Below are positions 19,261 through 29,129 of a DNA stretch of 64,000 nucleotides, in pieces. Below the pieces are notes generated by a model. The model saw only the letters and a list, made by a program, of their open reading frames with translations. It ran no database searches and was not told the DNA's origin. The stretch is from an uncultured Bacteroides sp. (GTDB lineage Bacteria; Bacteroidota; Bacteroidia; Bacteroidales; Bacteroidaceae). The stretch covers positions 992,001 to 1,056,000 of the forward strand of contig NZ_OY782495.1 in assembly GCF_963677715.1 (NCBI RefSeq), written 5' to 3'. A program made the translations under genes and the position numbers. Position 1 is the stretch's first letter; every line of letters starts with the position of its first letter.

Positions 19261-19359
19261 TATGGTATTTAATCTGAATCTATTTTATGATTACGTTTAC
19301 AAAGATACGATATTACAAAACAAAAGTCAAGCTTTCGACCCTAAAAATTATACCCTATT

Positions 19360-20940
19360 TTATTCCTCCTCATCCGCCTCGCCCAATGCCGGTGTCGGGG
19401 TTACTTCTCCCAGATTATTCATGATGAGTTCTTTGAGTTCTTCCTCGGGCACAATAACGTTAAAGTGCTCCCAAAAGTCGGCATCGTACTTGTATTTTGT
19501 TTCCGAAAAAACGGTTCGGGTAGAAAGCCGCTCGTCGCGGGGGAATCTTTTTATGTTCTCCCGGTCTACCTTGCAGTTAACCATTTCAAACCACAGATTC
19601 AATGCAGAGCTAAAAAAGTGTCTCTTTCTCTTCACCTTAAACTCCAGATCTCCCCGAACGTGATTAACATAGTAAATGCTATCTCCCGACGGTTTATAAG
19701 AAACCGTGTACGACACCCGCCTGAGTGTGAGATTAAAGTCCCGGCTTTTCTTCTCGACAAACATATCCGTTGCTTTCGCTACATAAGCCGGGTTGACATC
19801 AAAATGCGCCTCCAGCAATGCATAGTTTTCGGCATCAATAAATAGTTGCCCTTTATACAAAGGCTCTTTCACCTCCTTCTTCTGCTCAAAAGAAATAACA
19901 TATACCCGCCTGTTGTCTACCACACTCATATCAGTATACGCATAAACATAAGGCGTTTCTCCGTTTTTCGGCGTGAGAAAATCGGGGAGATTCCTCATCA
20001 CATCCAGAATGAGACAAGAACTAATGCCCGATCTCATCTTGGTAAAAATCGTATCACTCTCCTGCTTTTTCAGAACATGCCGCATCTTAATCAGTTTTAC
20101 CTGATCGGTGGCATTCGTCTTCTGATAAGAGGTTTTATAGACTTTAAGCACCGCTTCCGTCAGGTCTATGTTTTTCTTTTTATGCTCTATCACTTCGCGG
20201 TAAAAAGTGGTAAGATATACCGGCACAGAGGAATAATTGTGTTCGCGCTCCGACAACATGTCTTGCATTACGTGTAACGGATTAACAGCCCTCACCACCA
20301 CCTCTTGCAGGGATATTATTTTAGGCTCCAGCAAAAACTCCATGTATTTATCCCTCAAAGAAGATGCCTGAAACGTAACGCTTTCATAACCGACATGCGA
20401 TAGTTTAACAACCGACTGACGCAGGGAATCGGGGATTGTAATCTTAAACTCTCCGTTCTGATTGGTCACCGTACCCATAATGGCATCATTGATACTCACC
20501 GTTACATAAGGAATCGCTTCTTGCGAGGCATGATCGTAAACCACTCCCCTGATCGTAAAAAAACGACGCGCATTTGTTTGCTGCAAATTAGAAGTAAGAT
20601 TATGCGGCGTAGGCAAATTAAACAAGATGTGTCTTCCTACAATGCTTATTTCGAGCTGATTATTTCCGGTTATAGCATATATGGCGTTGCGTATGGTGTA
20701 CTCTCCTTTACGTATTTTCACTACCTCATTGTTATTCACCAGCTGACTATCGTATATAAAAAAGTAGCCCGACTGCTGCGAAACCTGCTTTAACAACTGA
20801 TACCTTGTTCCCTTCGTATCGGTTATTTTAATCATACGATCGAGCAAATCTACATCACTCGCCTGCAATGCCGCTGCTGCGCACAAGAGCAACGACACAA
20901 CGACCAAACGGCCAACTACAGAAGAGACTACCTGCTTCAT
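19360..20940 (-). CDS. STN-domain plus carboxypeptidase-D-like regulatory domain protein, no TonB barrel
   Basis: A 526-residue predicted exported protein of unknown exact function. A signal peptide (about 1-27) precedes an STN-like domain (about 45-110, YQLLKQVSQQSGYFFIYDSQ), normally the part of a TonB receptor that touches FecR. A carboxypeptidase-regulatory beta domain follows (about 127-212, FTIRGVVYDHASQEAIPYV), then about 300 residues shared with the protein encoded at 22433-23689 (LTTFYREVIEHKKKNIDLTEAV; DADFWEHFNVIVPEEEL). No plug or 22-strand barrel is present. The gene begins 11 bp after the FecR gene, so it is probably the outer partner of that sigma/FecR pair. The very acidic end is EADEEE. 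Confidence 0.8.
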   Translation of the reverse strand: MKQVVSSVVGRLVVVSLLLCAAAALQASDVDLLDRMIKITDTKGTRYQLLKQVSQQSGYFFIYDSQLVNNNEVVKIRKGEYTIRNAIYAITGNNQLEISIVGRHILFNLPTPHNLTSNLQQTNARRFFTIRGVVYDHASQEAIPYVTVSINDAIMGTVTNQNGEFKITIPDSLRQSVVKLSHVGYESVTFQASSLRDKYMEFLLEPKIISLQEVVVRAVNPLHVMQDMLSEREHNYSSVPVYLTTFYREVIEHKKKNIDLTEAVLKVYKTSYQKTNATDQVKLIKMRHVLKKQESDTIFTKMRSGISSCLILDVMRNLPDFLTPKNGETPYVYAYTDMSVVDNRRVYVISFEQKKEVKEPLYKGQLFIDAENYALLEAHFDVNPAYVAKATDMFVEKKSRDFNLTLRRVSYTVSYKPSGDSIYYVNHVRGDLEFKVKRKRHFFSSALNLWFEMVNCKVDRENIKRFPRDERLSTRTVFSETKYKYDADFWEHFNVIVPEEELKELIMNNLGEVTPTPALGEADEEE

Positions 20941-20951
20941 ATCAGCTACTC

Positions 20952-21806
20952 CTATCGGGTGATATAAATAATGTTTTCTTTTTTAGTTAATTGCAGATCT
21001 AAGGCCATGCAAATAAGATTGGCCATTGTCGAAGGAGAATCATTGGAGAAAGTCACGGTTATAAGTCTATCTCCAAGTTCGGGCGCCACTTTCAGTTGCA
21101 AAGAATCCGTGTTCTCATTAATGATACGCACCACATCCGAGAGACGCTGATCTTTGAAATGAACATACCTCAGGTAACTGTTGAATTGAGCGAAGTCACT
21201 CGTTTGCAAAGCCTGCAATTTGTCGGCCCGTAGCAAAGCGGTTTCTCCGGCTTTTACATAAATGCTCTTTCCGCTCTTCTTAGAAGTGACCTTCACCACT
21301 CCACTCCGAACAGCCAGAGAGAACAACGATGAGTTCTTGCTCTTTACATTAAATTTTGTTCCGATAACTTCTACAATCGCCGTGCTGGTATTGATGATAA
21401 AAGGACGCTTCTTATTGCTGCTAATCTCAAAAAAAGCATCGCCGTGCAAAACAATCTCTCTTTTATCTTCGGCAAAACGCTCCGGATATTCAAGTGACGC
21501 TTGTTCGCTCAAATAAACAATGGAACCGTCTTCAAGCTTCGTAACCAGTGTCGGTTCTCCTTTTCCGTTATTCAATACCAAACTCTCTGTCTTCAAAGAG
21601 TTCATGCTGCGTATTATCAAAAAAGCCGACACACCGCAAACAAGCAAAACAGCTACGCTTGCCACCCACCTCATGGCTAAAGATTTGCCTATGGGGCGTA
21701 TTTGGGGGGCATTATCAAACGCAAGCAATCCCTCTTGTTCCAGGCGCTCGTGCAACTTATTCCAAGCCCTGTCTGTACCTCTATCTTTTTCTTCTCTCAA
21801 TATCAT
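20952..21806 (-). CDS. FecR-family anti-sigma factor, short N-terminus
   Basis: A 284-residue membrane anti-sigma factor. The cytoplasmic head is short (about 45 residues), followed by one membrane helix (about 48-68, VASVAVLLVCGVSAFLII). The periplasmic FecR domain has the motif VTKLEDGSIVYLSEQASLEYP and LHGDAFFEISSNKKRPF, and a C-terminal DUF4974-like region has RLSDVVRIINENTDSLQL. It overlaps the upstream sigma gene by 4 bases, indicating translational coupling, and lies 11 bp before the STN-domain gene. This three-gene arrangement is a cell-surface signalling module with an unusual barrel-less outer partner. Confidence 0.92.
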   Translation of the reverse strand: MILREEKDRGTDRAWNKLHERLEQEGLLAFDNAPQIRPIGKSLAMRWVASVAVLLVCGVSAFLIIRSMNSLKTESLVLNNGKGEPTLVTKLEDGSIVYLSEQASLEYPERFAEDKREIVLHGDAFFEISSNKKRPFIINTSTAIVEVIGTKFNVKSKNSSLFSLAVRSGVVKVTSKKSGKSIYVKAGETALLRADKLQALQTSDFAQFNSYLRYVHFKDQRLSDVVRIINENTDSLQLKVAPELGDRLITVTFSNDSPSTMANLICMALDLQLTKKENIIYITR

Positions 21807-22357
21807 ACTATATAAGTGTATTTCTCTATTTCTTTACGCAATACCTGATACGTTTTAGTCATTTCAGCTTCTACGGTTTTCACCGACAAAGACAAAATTT
21901 CCGCTATCTCTTTGTATTTCAGCCCTTGCAGGCGATGCATCTTAAAGATACGGAGGCGCCTGTCGGGCAGTTTTCTCAAAACGCGATTTATTACCTCTTC
22001 CAATTCTTTATATTCCAACTGATCCAAAGGCGTATCGGTAGGGGCGACTTCTGCTTCTGCCGACAAAACATGTAACCGATAGCGTTCCTGCACCGTATGA
22101 TGTTCGCAATATTGAAGAGACTGATTGCGAACGGCACCATATAAGTAGGCTTTTATAGAGCGTAATATCTGCAAGTGGCAACGCTCCTTCCATAGAGTGT
22201 AAAATAATTCCTGAACGATTTCTTCCGCCGCATCTTTGCTGCCGATTATACCAAACGCATACAGGCAAAGAGGAGAATAGTAGAGCCGAAAGACATATTC
22301 AAATGTCTTGATATCCCCCTCTTTTATCTTTTTCAGTAGTAATAAGTCGTCCAGCAT
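21803..22357 (-). CDS. ECF sigma-70 factor of the barrel-less FecI/FecR module
   Basis: A 184-residue ECF sigma factor. Region 2 is YVFRLYYSPLCLYAFGIIGSK with DAAEEIVQELFYTLWKER, and region 4 is LPDRRLRIFKMHRLQGLKYKEIAEILSLSVKTVEAEM. Unlike the two PUL sigma factors in the window it ends without a hydrophobic tail (EIEKYTYIV). Its stop overlaps the FecR start by 4 bases. The gene 75 bp upstream encodes a paralogue of the downstream STN protein, so both flanking genes are candidate targets. Confidence 0.94.
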   Translation of the reverse strand: MLDDLLLLKKIKEGDIKTFEYVFRLYYSPLCLYAFGIIGSKDAAEEIVQELFYTLWKERCHLQILRSIKAYLYGAVRNQSLQYCEHHTVQERYRLHVLSAEAEVAPTDTPLDQLEYKELEEVINRVLRKLPDRRLRIFKMHRLQGLKYKEIAEILSLSVKTVEAEMTKTYQVLRKEIEKYTYIV

Positions 22358-22432
22358 ATCGAATAGGGCTAAAAAGATTGTGCCTCAAATATATAAAAAA
22401 CTTTTAAAACATCTACCTAAATAAGCATTTGA

Positions 22433-23689
22433 TCAACGCTGATGCTTCATCAACTTATTTACTGCTGCATCCAGAGATTCGGTAGGTGCTATGATATTAT
22501 AATCTTCCCAGAAATTCTCGTCATAAAAGCTACCCACCTTATCCGACAGAGAGTTCTTATCGTTGAAAGTCAGCTTACGGGGAATGTTAATCACGTTATG
22601 CTCTTCCCTGTTAGTTACCACCATTTCAGAAACAATCGCATAATTAGTAGAGAACAACTTACGTTTCCAGTCACATCTAAAATCGAATTCGGTACGAATA
22701 TAGTTCAAATAACTACGATCGTTGTGCTGCTTGTAGGTTACTAAATAAGAAACTTCTTCGGGCTTAAATCGCAATTTATACGGTTTCTTTTTCAGAATGG
22801 CTTGAGTAGCTTTATTGCGGTCGTCCATGCTAAGATTAAATTCCGCCCGCGAAAAAGCGAGAGTCTTTTGATCAATATACAGCTTCCCATAAAACAAAGC
22901 ATACGGCAATGTAACCCGCGGAGCGAAATTTACCACATAATGCGGCCGCTCATTAATCATCACCGGTTTATCCATCGTAAATTGATAGTAGGAAAGTGTC
23001 TCCAGATCGAGCAGTAAATCAGGATTCTTCACTACATCCAAATAAACGGATAAGTTCGGCCCTCCCATCAATTTTACAGCAAGCGTGTCTCCACTCTTGG
23101 GACTGAGTAACTGCCGCCCTTTATAAACTTGTATTCTGTCGCCATCTACATTTTCAGTATAGGGTGTTTTATATATGTTTATAACAGCTTCGGAGATGCT
23201 GATATAGCTGCGGCGCTTCTTAACGGTTTCCCGGTAAAACCCTGTAAGCATATTCGTATTGGGGCTATTGTTATCCGCTATTTTATGAATCGCATCAATA
23301 ACTAATTTAAGCGGTTGTGCTCCTTGTATAAGTATCTCATTGAGAACAATCGAATTTGGCGACAAGAAGATGGTAACCCCTTTCATGTCTTTTCCATTGA
23401 CCGCAAATCGCTGATTGAAGTAACCGATATGAGTAATATCCAACGTTGCTACATGAAGGCTATCGGTTACTTTAATCGTAAATTCTCCGTCAGCATTCGT
23501 TATGGTACCAATGTTAGTTCCCGGAACAGAGATGTTCACGTTCTCCAGTTTCTTTTTGGTTAACCTGTCTTTAACCATACCATTAATAACGATATAACCC
23601 AAACCATCGCGGGCAGCAATCGGCATGGCACCGCCAAGCACCAAAAGCGCCACGAATAATCCTATTGCCTTTACATAAACTGTTTTCAT
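22433..23689 (-). CDS. Carboxypeptidase-D-like regulatory domain exported protein (paralogue of 19360-20940, no STN)
   Basis: A 418-residue predicted exported protein of unknown function. The signal peptide (about 1-26) is followed directly by a carboxypeptidase-regulatory beta domain (about 34-110, INGMVKDRLTKKKLENVNISVP) and about 290 residues resembling the STN protein downstream: TGFYRETVKKRRSYISISEAV matches TTFYREVIEHKKKNIDLTEAV, and DENFWEDYNIIAPTESL matches DADFWEHFNVIVPEEEL. It differs by lacking the STN domain. It is the first of four collinear genes (this, sigma, FecR, STN protein). A shared C-terminal domain in two versions, one signalling-capable and one not, suggests gene duplication. 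Confidence 0.78.
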   Translation of the reverse strand: MKTVYVKAIGLFVALLVLGGAMPIAARDGLGYIVINGMVKDRLTKKKLENVNISVPGTNIGTITNADGEFTIKVTDSLHVATLDITHIGYFNQRFAVNGKDMKGVTIFLSPNSIVLNEILIQGAQPLKLVIDAIHKIADNNSPNTNMLTGFYRETVKKRRSYISISEAVINIYKTPYTENVDGDRIQVYKGRQLLSPKSGDTLAVKLMGGPNLSVYLDVVKNPDLLLDLETLSYYQFTMDKPVMINERPHYVVNFAPRVTLPYALFYGKLYIDQKTLAFSRAEFNLSMDDRNKATQAILKKKPYKLRFKPEEVSYLVTYKQHNDRSYLNYIRTEFDFRCDWKRKLFSTNYAIVSEMVVTNREEHNVINIPRKLTFNDKNSLSDKVGSFYDENFWEDYNIIAPTESLDAAVNKLMKHQR

Positions 23690-23935
23690 ATTTTCGTTTT
23701 TTAAAAGATTAATAATAAACCGGTTACAATACTATGATCGGTCAAATGATTAAAACCCTATGAAAACTTTCGTCTTTTTTCATTTAAACAAAATAAATGC
23801 TGTTTTAGCATCTGCATTCCTCTTATATATTTAGTGCGGCATGTTTTTATAAGAGTCCTCAAACAAATTCAGGAGTGAATGCGTTCATAAACCAACTATT
23901 TTAACTAAGTTTACAACGGACAACAATAAAAAAAT

Positions 23936-24769
23936 ATGAAATACATCGGAGCACACGTCAGCGCATCGGGAGGAGTGGAATTTTCGCCAATCAATGCACA
24001 TGAAATAGGAGCCAATGCTTTTGCCCTTTTCACAAAGAATCAGAGACAATGGGTAAGTAAACCACTAACGGAAGAAAGCATCAGCCTTTTCAGGGAAAAT
24101 TGTGAGAAATACAGTTTTCTGCCCGACTACATATTACCACACGATAGTTATCTTATTAATCTGGGACATCCGGAGGAAGAAGGTCTGGCCAAAAGTCGCG
24201 CTGCCTTCCTGGACGAGATGCAACGTTGCGAACAATTGGGGCTGAAGTTGCTCAACTTTCATCCGGGTAGCCATCTCAGTAAAATAACAGTAGAAGCGTG
24301 TCTGGATCGCATTGCCGAAAGCATTAATTTTGCGCTGAACAAAACACAGGGAGTAACGGCAGTTATAGAGAATACCGCGGGACAAGGAACCAATCTGGGC
24401 AATGAATTTTGGCAATTGAAACACATCATAGACAAAGTAGAAGATAAAACGCGCGTAGGTGTGTGTCTGGATACCTGCCACACTTTTACTGCCGGATACG
24501 ATTTTTTGAGTGACTACGACCAGGTGTTTAACGACTTTGAAGAGCAGGTCGGCTTCGAGTATTTAAAAGGTATCCATCTGAATGATTCTAAAAAAGCACT
24601 AGGCACCCGTGTAGACAGGCATGACAGCATAGGTTACGGATTCATCGGAAACAAGTTCTTTGAAAAGGTAATGAAAGATCCGCGTTTTAACAACATGCCC
24701 ATCATTCTCGAAACACCCGACGAATCATTGTGGCCTCAGGAAATTGCCTGGCTACGAAGCGTAGAGTAA
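23936..24769 (+). CDS. nfo: Deoxyribonuclease IV (endonuclease IV)
   Basis: A 277-residue Zn-dependent AP endonuclease that cuts 5' to abasic sites and removes 3' blocking groups in base excision repair. All nine trinuclear zinc ligands of the family can be placed: His69, His109 (NFHPGSH), Glu145 ([10 protein letters not shown]), Asp179 and His182 (CLDTCHTF), His214 (IHLNDSK), Asp227 and His229 (VDRHD) and Glu259 (ILETPDE). Length is standard. It stands alone on the plus strand, convergent with the symporter gene 49 bp downstream. Confidence 0.98.
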   Translation: MKYIGAHVSASGGVEFSPINAHEIGANAFALFTKNQRQWVSKPLTEESISLFRENCEKYSFLPDYILPHDSYLINLGHPEEEGLAKSRAAFLDEMQRCEQLGLKLLNFHPGSHLSKITVEACLDRIAESINFALNKTQGVTAVIENTAGQGTNLGNEFWQLKHIIDKVEDKTRVGVCLDTCHTFTAGYDFLSDYDQVFNDFEEQVGFEYLKGIHLNDSKKALGTRVDRHDSIGYGFIGNKFFEKVMKDPRFNNMPIILETPDESLWPQEIAWLRSVE

Positions 24770-24818
24770 CTCCGCTCCCACACCTAAACACTGGTATAAA
24801 CGTGCAGCACGGGAAGAG

Positions 24819-26180
24819 TTATTCTTCCTCCGGTGTTTGTTCATCGAGTTTACCCGACCAAAGGTATTTCCTCGTTTCTTTCACCACTACCCCCGAGAGC
24901 AACAGAAGTGAAATTAAATTAGGAATGGCCATCAGGGCATTCATACTATCGGCAATGTTCCATACCAACGTCAGATTCATTACCGAGCCGAAAAAAGCAG
25001 CGGCAATATAGAATATCCGATAGTAAATAATTAAACGCTTTCCACCCAGATACTCAACGGCTTTCTCTCCATAGTACGACCAGCCCAGGATGGTAGAAAA
25101 AGCAAAAGTGATGATACCCACCGCCAGAATAGCAGGCCCGAAATAAGGAATTTTGCCGAATGCCATTTTAGTGAGTGCTCCTCCTTGTGTGTAGTCAATA
25201 TCGGGATGAGCAATAATACTGCTTACCAGCACCAGCCCCGTAAGTGCACAAATTATCACTGTATCCCAAAAGGTTCCGGTTGAAGAAACCAACGCTTGCC
25301 GCACGGGATTTCTTGTTCTGGCAGCAGCCGCTACTATAGGGGCCGATCCCAATCCGGATTCATTAGAGAACAACCCGCGGGCTATACCATATCGGGCGGC
25401 CATCATAACGGTTGTACCCAGAAAGCCTCCGCCCGCAGCACGCGGACTAAAAGCCGATTCAAATATCAAAACAACCGTATCTTTAAGGTAAGAGGCATTC
25501 ATCCAAAGAATAACGAGACAACCCAGTACGTAGAACACAGCCATGAATGGAACCAACGCCGAACAAACTTTAGAAATGCCCTTTAAGCCAAATAAAAGGA
25601 CAAGCGTTAGAAACAGACAAATAATTCCGCCGGTAAAAGACGAAGGAATGTTCCACGTTTCATTCAATAACATAGAAATAGAATTTGCCTGAACCGTGTT
25701 GCCGATGCCAAGTGCGGCGATAGCTGTAAATATGCAGAAAAGAACGGCCAACCACTTCATGTTCAATCCACGCTCTAATGCATACATAGGGCCGCCCAAC
25801 ATCTCTCCGTTAGCTGTGCGAACACGGTATTTGATAGCCAGTAAACCTTCAGCATATTTAGTAGAAATGCCCAATACTCCGGTTAGCCAGCACCAAAAGA
25901 CCGCTCCCGGTCCTCCAAAAGCAACAGCCGTAGCTACGCCGACAATGTTACCCGTACCGATAGTCGCCGCCAAAGAAGTAGCTAAAGCACCGAACTGACT
26001 CACATCGCCCGCAGCGCCTTTGTCCTTGGCCACAGACAAACGAATAGCCGTAAATATCTTCGATTGAGGAAAGCGTAATCTGATCGTTAAAAACAAGTGA
26101 GTGCCCAAAAGTAAGATAATCATCGGCCACCCCCACAGAGCCGAACTTATTTGCGCCGTCATTCCCTCAAACCATTCCAT
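24819..26180 (-). CDS. AGCS-family sodium/alanine-glycine symporter
   Basis: A 453-residue polytopic inner-membrane transporter that imports alanine or glycine with Na+ (or H+). Family motifs are present: GTGNIVGVATAVAFGGPGAVFWCW near residues 75-100 and the region GLFSNESGLGSAPIVAAAARTRNPVRQALVSS around 270-300. The ATG at 26180 (MEWFEGM) is preferred over an in-frame TTG two codons earlier. The C-terminus is soluble and acidic (LDEQTPEEE). It is monocistronic, convergent with nfo. Confidence 0.95.
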   Translation of the reverse strand: MEWFEGMTAQISSALWGWPMIILLLGTHLFLTIRLRFPQSKIFTAIRLSVAKDKGAAGDVSQFGALATSLAATIGTGNIVGVATAVAFGGPGAVFWCWLTGVLGISTKYAEGLLAIKYRVRTANGEMLGGPMYALERGLNMKWLAVLFCIFTAIAALGIGNTVQANSISMLLNETWNIPSSFTGGIICLFLTLVLLFGLKGISKVCSALVPFMAVFYVLGCLVILWMNASYLKDTVVLIFESAFSPRAAGGGFLGTTVMMAARYGIARGLFSNESGLGSAPIVAAAARTRNPVRQALVSSTGTFWDTVIICALTGLVLVSSIIAHPDIDYTQGGALTKMAFGKIPYFGPAILAVGIITFAFSTILGWSYYGEKAVEYLGGKRLIIYYRIFYIAAAFFGSVMNLTLVWNIADSMNALMAIPNLISLLLLSGVVVKETRKYLWSGKLDEQTPEEE

Positions 26181-26398
26181 AAGCAAGCATATTCAGTGTT
26201 TATAGCACAAAACTACTCTATTTAAGCCATATATGCAAACATAATGCTTATGAAAGCCAAAAGAGGCTGACTCCAATCATGCACAACCATCTAGTGTTTC
26301 AAATGCAAGGCTATATAATCGGTTTAGGAGAACAGTTGATGAATGAAATCAAGTTACTGAAATAGCACAAACCTCAATCTATTAAATCATAAAAGTTA

Positions 26399-26436
26399 GG
26401 GTTAAGCGCATGTCATAAAACGACTGCACTTAACCC
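26399..26436 (-). terminator. Terminator-like hairpin at the end of PUL 2
   Basis: GGGTTAAGCGCA (26399-26410) and TGCACTTAACCC (26425-26436) form a 12-bp stem. The single non-Watson-Crick position is a G-U pair only in minus-strand RNA, which then continues TAACTTTTATG. It begins about 25 bp after the GH2 stop and so probably ends the PUL 2 transcript. Confidence 0.65.
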
Positions 26437-26461
26437 ACATATACTACGTATCCTGAAAACA

Positions 26462-29119
26462 CTAATATACCTTAACTGTTATCGATTGTTTCTTCACGTT
26501 CCATCCTAAAAGTGTAACTCCCAACTTTTGATTCGCTTTGGCATCATATTCCACCATAACGGTCTTGGATGTTCCGGGAAGAACCGAAACATAATTATCA
26601 TCATAGAAAGCAGGAAGAATTCTTTTGTCGGTCTCCTTATCAATCAACGCCACCCGGTTAAAGAATGCCACCGGATTTCCTACAGGATTAGTAATAGTCA
26701 ATTCCACCTTTCCAGTAGCAACCTGACGAGCATTAAACGAAATGTTAGCCTGCTTCATTTCTTTTAATCCTGAGTAGATTCCATTTCCATCGGGGAACCA
26801 ATAAAAATTATCACTAACCAACTCTTTCCTATCATTCAACAATTGCAGATAAAGAAAACCACCTTTGTCTTTCAAAAGATGATCCAAGCCCGACTTCATG
26901 GAAGAGATTTTTTTTACAGAAGATGCACCGATATAAGAAAGAACCTGCGTTAAATTCGTTGCTCTCCCCTTCATATCATAATACGTCACAACTAACATTA
27001 AATCATTCAATGGTTCAAATGAATTATTGACAATCATAACATCCTTACTTCCAGGACTGCACATAGCATGTACCGACTCGCTACCTTTACGCAAACCAAA
27101 CAAACAAGCATTAGGGTCCAAATAATAATCGTACATCTGCCCACGCATGGAGGTCCATGGGTTTTGTGTCTTCCAAATAATAGCACCTGTGTACCATTCC
27201 CACATATGGGAACTGAATCCTTCCATCAAAGCACGATATTGGTCATAATTAACTAACTGGGCTTTCATTGCAAAGTCATGAATATCCTGCGGTTCTCCAT
27301 AAGGCACTAACGTTCCTTCATAACCGACACCTGTATATGTATGATATGTCCATATTGAATCCACGTCTTCCTTAAATTTCGCATCAGGATTATAAACCGG
27401 CGGAATTTGATCTTTTTCAGGTATAAAGCGATTAATGGATTCATAGTCCCCTACTCCAACTGAACCAACCTCAGAATTAAACGGCCAAGTCCGTTTTTCC
27501 CAAAACGAATTAACAGGTTGAATAGTATAAGGACCGTCACCGTTCCCTCCTAAAAAATTATACGACCACTCATCGGAATTGGAATAACCGACAAACCAAC
27601 GTGTACCATCCAAACGAGGCAAAATATCATCACGTAACGGTTTCAAAATATCAGCCGGAGGCATAATTTCATTTCCTCCGCACCAGATGGCCAATGACGG
27701 ATGATTACGAACCATTTTAATCATGTCTTCAGCCGATTCCAACACCAGTTTATGGTCGTCGGGATATTTACGTCTGGCCCATTGATCTTCTGCTTTCATC
27801 GGATCCACCCAACGACCATTGCAATCGCCTGAGAACCAGAAATCCTGCAATACCAACATCCCATATTTATCACACGCATTATAAAATTCAGGACGTTCTG
27901 TCAATGCTCCGCCCCAAATACGAATCAGGTTTAAATGCATATCTCTGTGATAACGGATTTCCGCATCGTAGCGAACATCCGAAAAACGAAGCATAGCATC
28001 GGAGATTATCCAATTTCCCCCTTTAATAAAGATCTTTTGCCCATTCACACTGATCTGCTTACTTCGCGTAATTTTATTCCAGGTTGTCTGTATCTCCCGT
28101 ACACCAAATTTCAAATTTTCGGTATCTGATACATTTTTCTTACCGTTTTCCACAAATTGAATATGCAGGGAGTACAAGTTTTGTGGCCCATATCCGGCAG
28201 GCCACCACAACTTAGGATTATGAATAGTCAAATCGGGTAATTTCACTTCTCTTGACTCACCCGCCTTCAAAGTAACCTCTTGTGAAACAATATCCCCCTC
28301 AAATGTATAACGCAACACCCCTGTCACAGTATGACGAGATGCATTTTCAACTTCCGCACTTGTCTTCAACAAAGCATTAGCTTGTTTTCCTTCCGGGTTA
28401 CGTACTCCGGGGACTAAAGTCACGATATGCGGATTCTTGACATTCACCGCACCGGTACGTTCAATATACACTTTATCCCAAATGCCAGTATTCCTATCAC
28501 TAATCGGTTGAATCCAATCCCAACCAGCTACATACTGATGTGCCACATTACGAGCAATAGTGCCGTCTCCTCCCTGACCGCCGTTAGGCTTTCCCACTGG
28601 ATTCGGCGGAAAAACGATCACCGCCAACCTGTTCTTACCATTAGATAAAAGCAGATTGCTGACATTAAAAGTCTTCCGCAAATACATTCCCTCGTAAGGC
28701 TCTTTATTTACTTTATGTCCGTTCAAATAAATTTCACAACTATAGTTAATACCTCTGAACGTAAGCCATACTTGTTCGTCCCCCGCAGGTTTATGTTCCT
28801 CAAAGTCTTTCACGAACCAATAAGTATAATAGGCACGCCCAACGTCGTAAATATCCGATATTTTCTTATTATTCATCCCGTAAAAAGGATCCGGTATTTC
28901 ACCGTTAGCTAACTGCGTGGTTAACACCGTTCCGGGAACGACAGCCGGCTCCCATCTCTTCAGACTATACGAAGACCTTGAAATCACATCTCCGCTATCT
29001 TTTACTTTTTGAGAAGGCATACATTTCCATCCGCTATTCAATTCATATCGCATTTGAGCATGCACTACGCCAAACACCCACAACAAAAGTAACAATAAAG
29101 ATAACTTACTCTTCCTCAT
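26462..29119 (-). CDS. GH2 family beta-mannosidase/exo-beta-glucosaminidase-like hydrolase
   Basis: An 885-residue exported hydrolase. A signal peptide (1-21) is followed by the GH2 jelly-roll (about 50-220, WLTFRGINYSCEIYLNGH), an immunoglobulin-like domain and a TIM barrel. The barrel has acid/base Glu484 in WCGGNE and a candidate nucleophile Glu550 in FNSEVGSVG, the spacing and motif seen in the beta-mannosidase and exo-beta-glucosaminidase branch rather than in beta-galactosidases. C-terminal beta domains follow. It is the last gene of PUL 2, 10 bp after GH125. With alpha-mannosidases, hexosaminidase, fucosidase and galactosidase beside it, cleavage of the Man-beta1,4-GlcNAc core of N-glycans is the natural role; this is inference from context. 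Confidence 0.9.
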   Translation of the reverse strand: MRKSKLSLLLLLLWVFGVVHAQMRYELNSGWKCMPSQKVKDSGDVISRSSYSLKRWEPAVVPGTVLTTQLANGEIPDPFYGMNNKKISDIYDVGRAYYTYWFVKDFEEHKPAGDEQVWLTFRGINYSCEIYLNGHKVNKEPYEGMYLRKTFNVSNLLLSNGKNRLAVIVFPPNPVGKPNGGQGGDGTIARNVAHQYVAGWDWIQPISDRNTGIWDKVYIERTGAVNVKNPHIVTLVPGVRNPEGKQANALLKTSAEVENASRHTVTGVLRYTFEGDIVSQEVTLKAGESREVKLPDLTIHNPKLWWPAGYGPQNLYSLHIQFVENGKKNVSDTENLKFGVREIQTTWNKITRSKQISVNGQKIFIKGGNWIISDAMLRFSDVRYDAEIRYHRDMHLNLIRIWGGALTERPEFYNACDKYGMLVLQDFWFSGDCNGRWVDPMKAEDQWARRKYPDDHKLVLESAEDMIKMVRNHPSLAIWCGGNEIMPPADILKPLRDDILPRLDGTRWFVGYSNSDEWSYNFLGGNGDGPYTIQPVNSFWEKRTWPFNSEVGSVGVGDYESINRFIPEKDQIPPVYNPDAKFKEDVDSIWTYHTYTGVGYEGTLVPYGEPQDIHDFAMKAQLVNYDQYRALMEGFSSHMWEWYTGAIIWKTQNPWTSMRGQMYDYYLDPNACLFGLRKGSESVHAMCSPGSKDVMIVNNSFEPLNDLMLVVTYYDMKGRATNLTQVLSYIGASSVKKISSMKSGLDHLLKDKGGFLYLQLLNDRKELVSDNFYWFPDGNGIYSGLKEMKQANISFNARQVATGKVELTITNPVGNPVAFFNRVALIDKETDKRILPAFYDDNYVSVLPGTSKTVMVEYDAKANQKLGVTLLGWNVKKQSITVKVY

Positions 29120-29129
29120 AGATATACAT

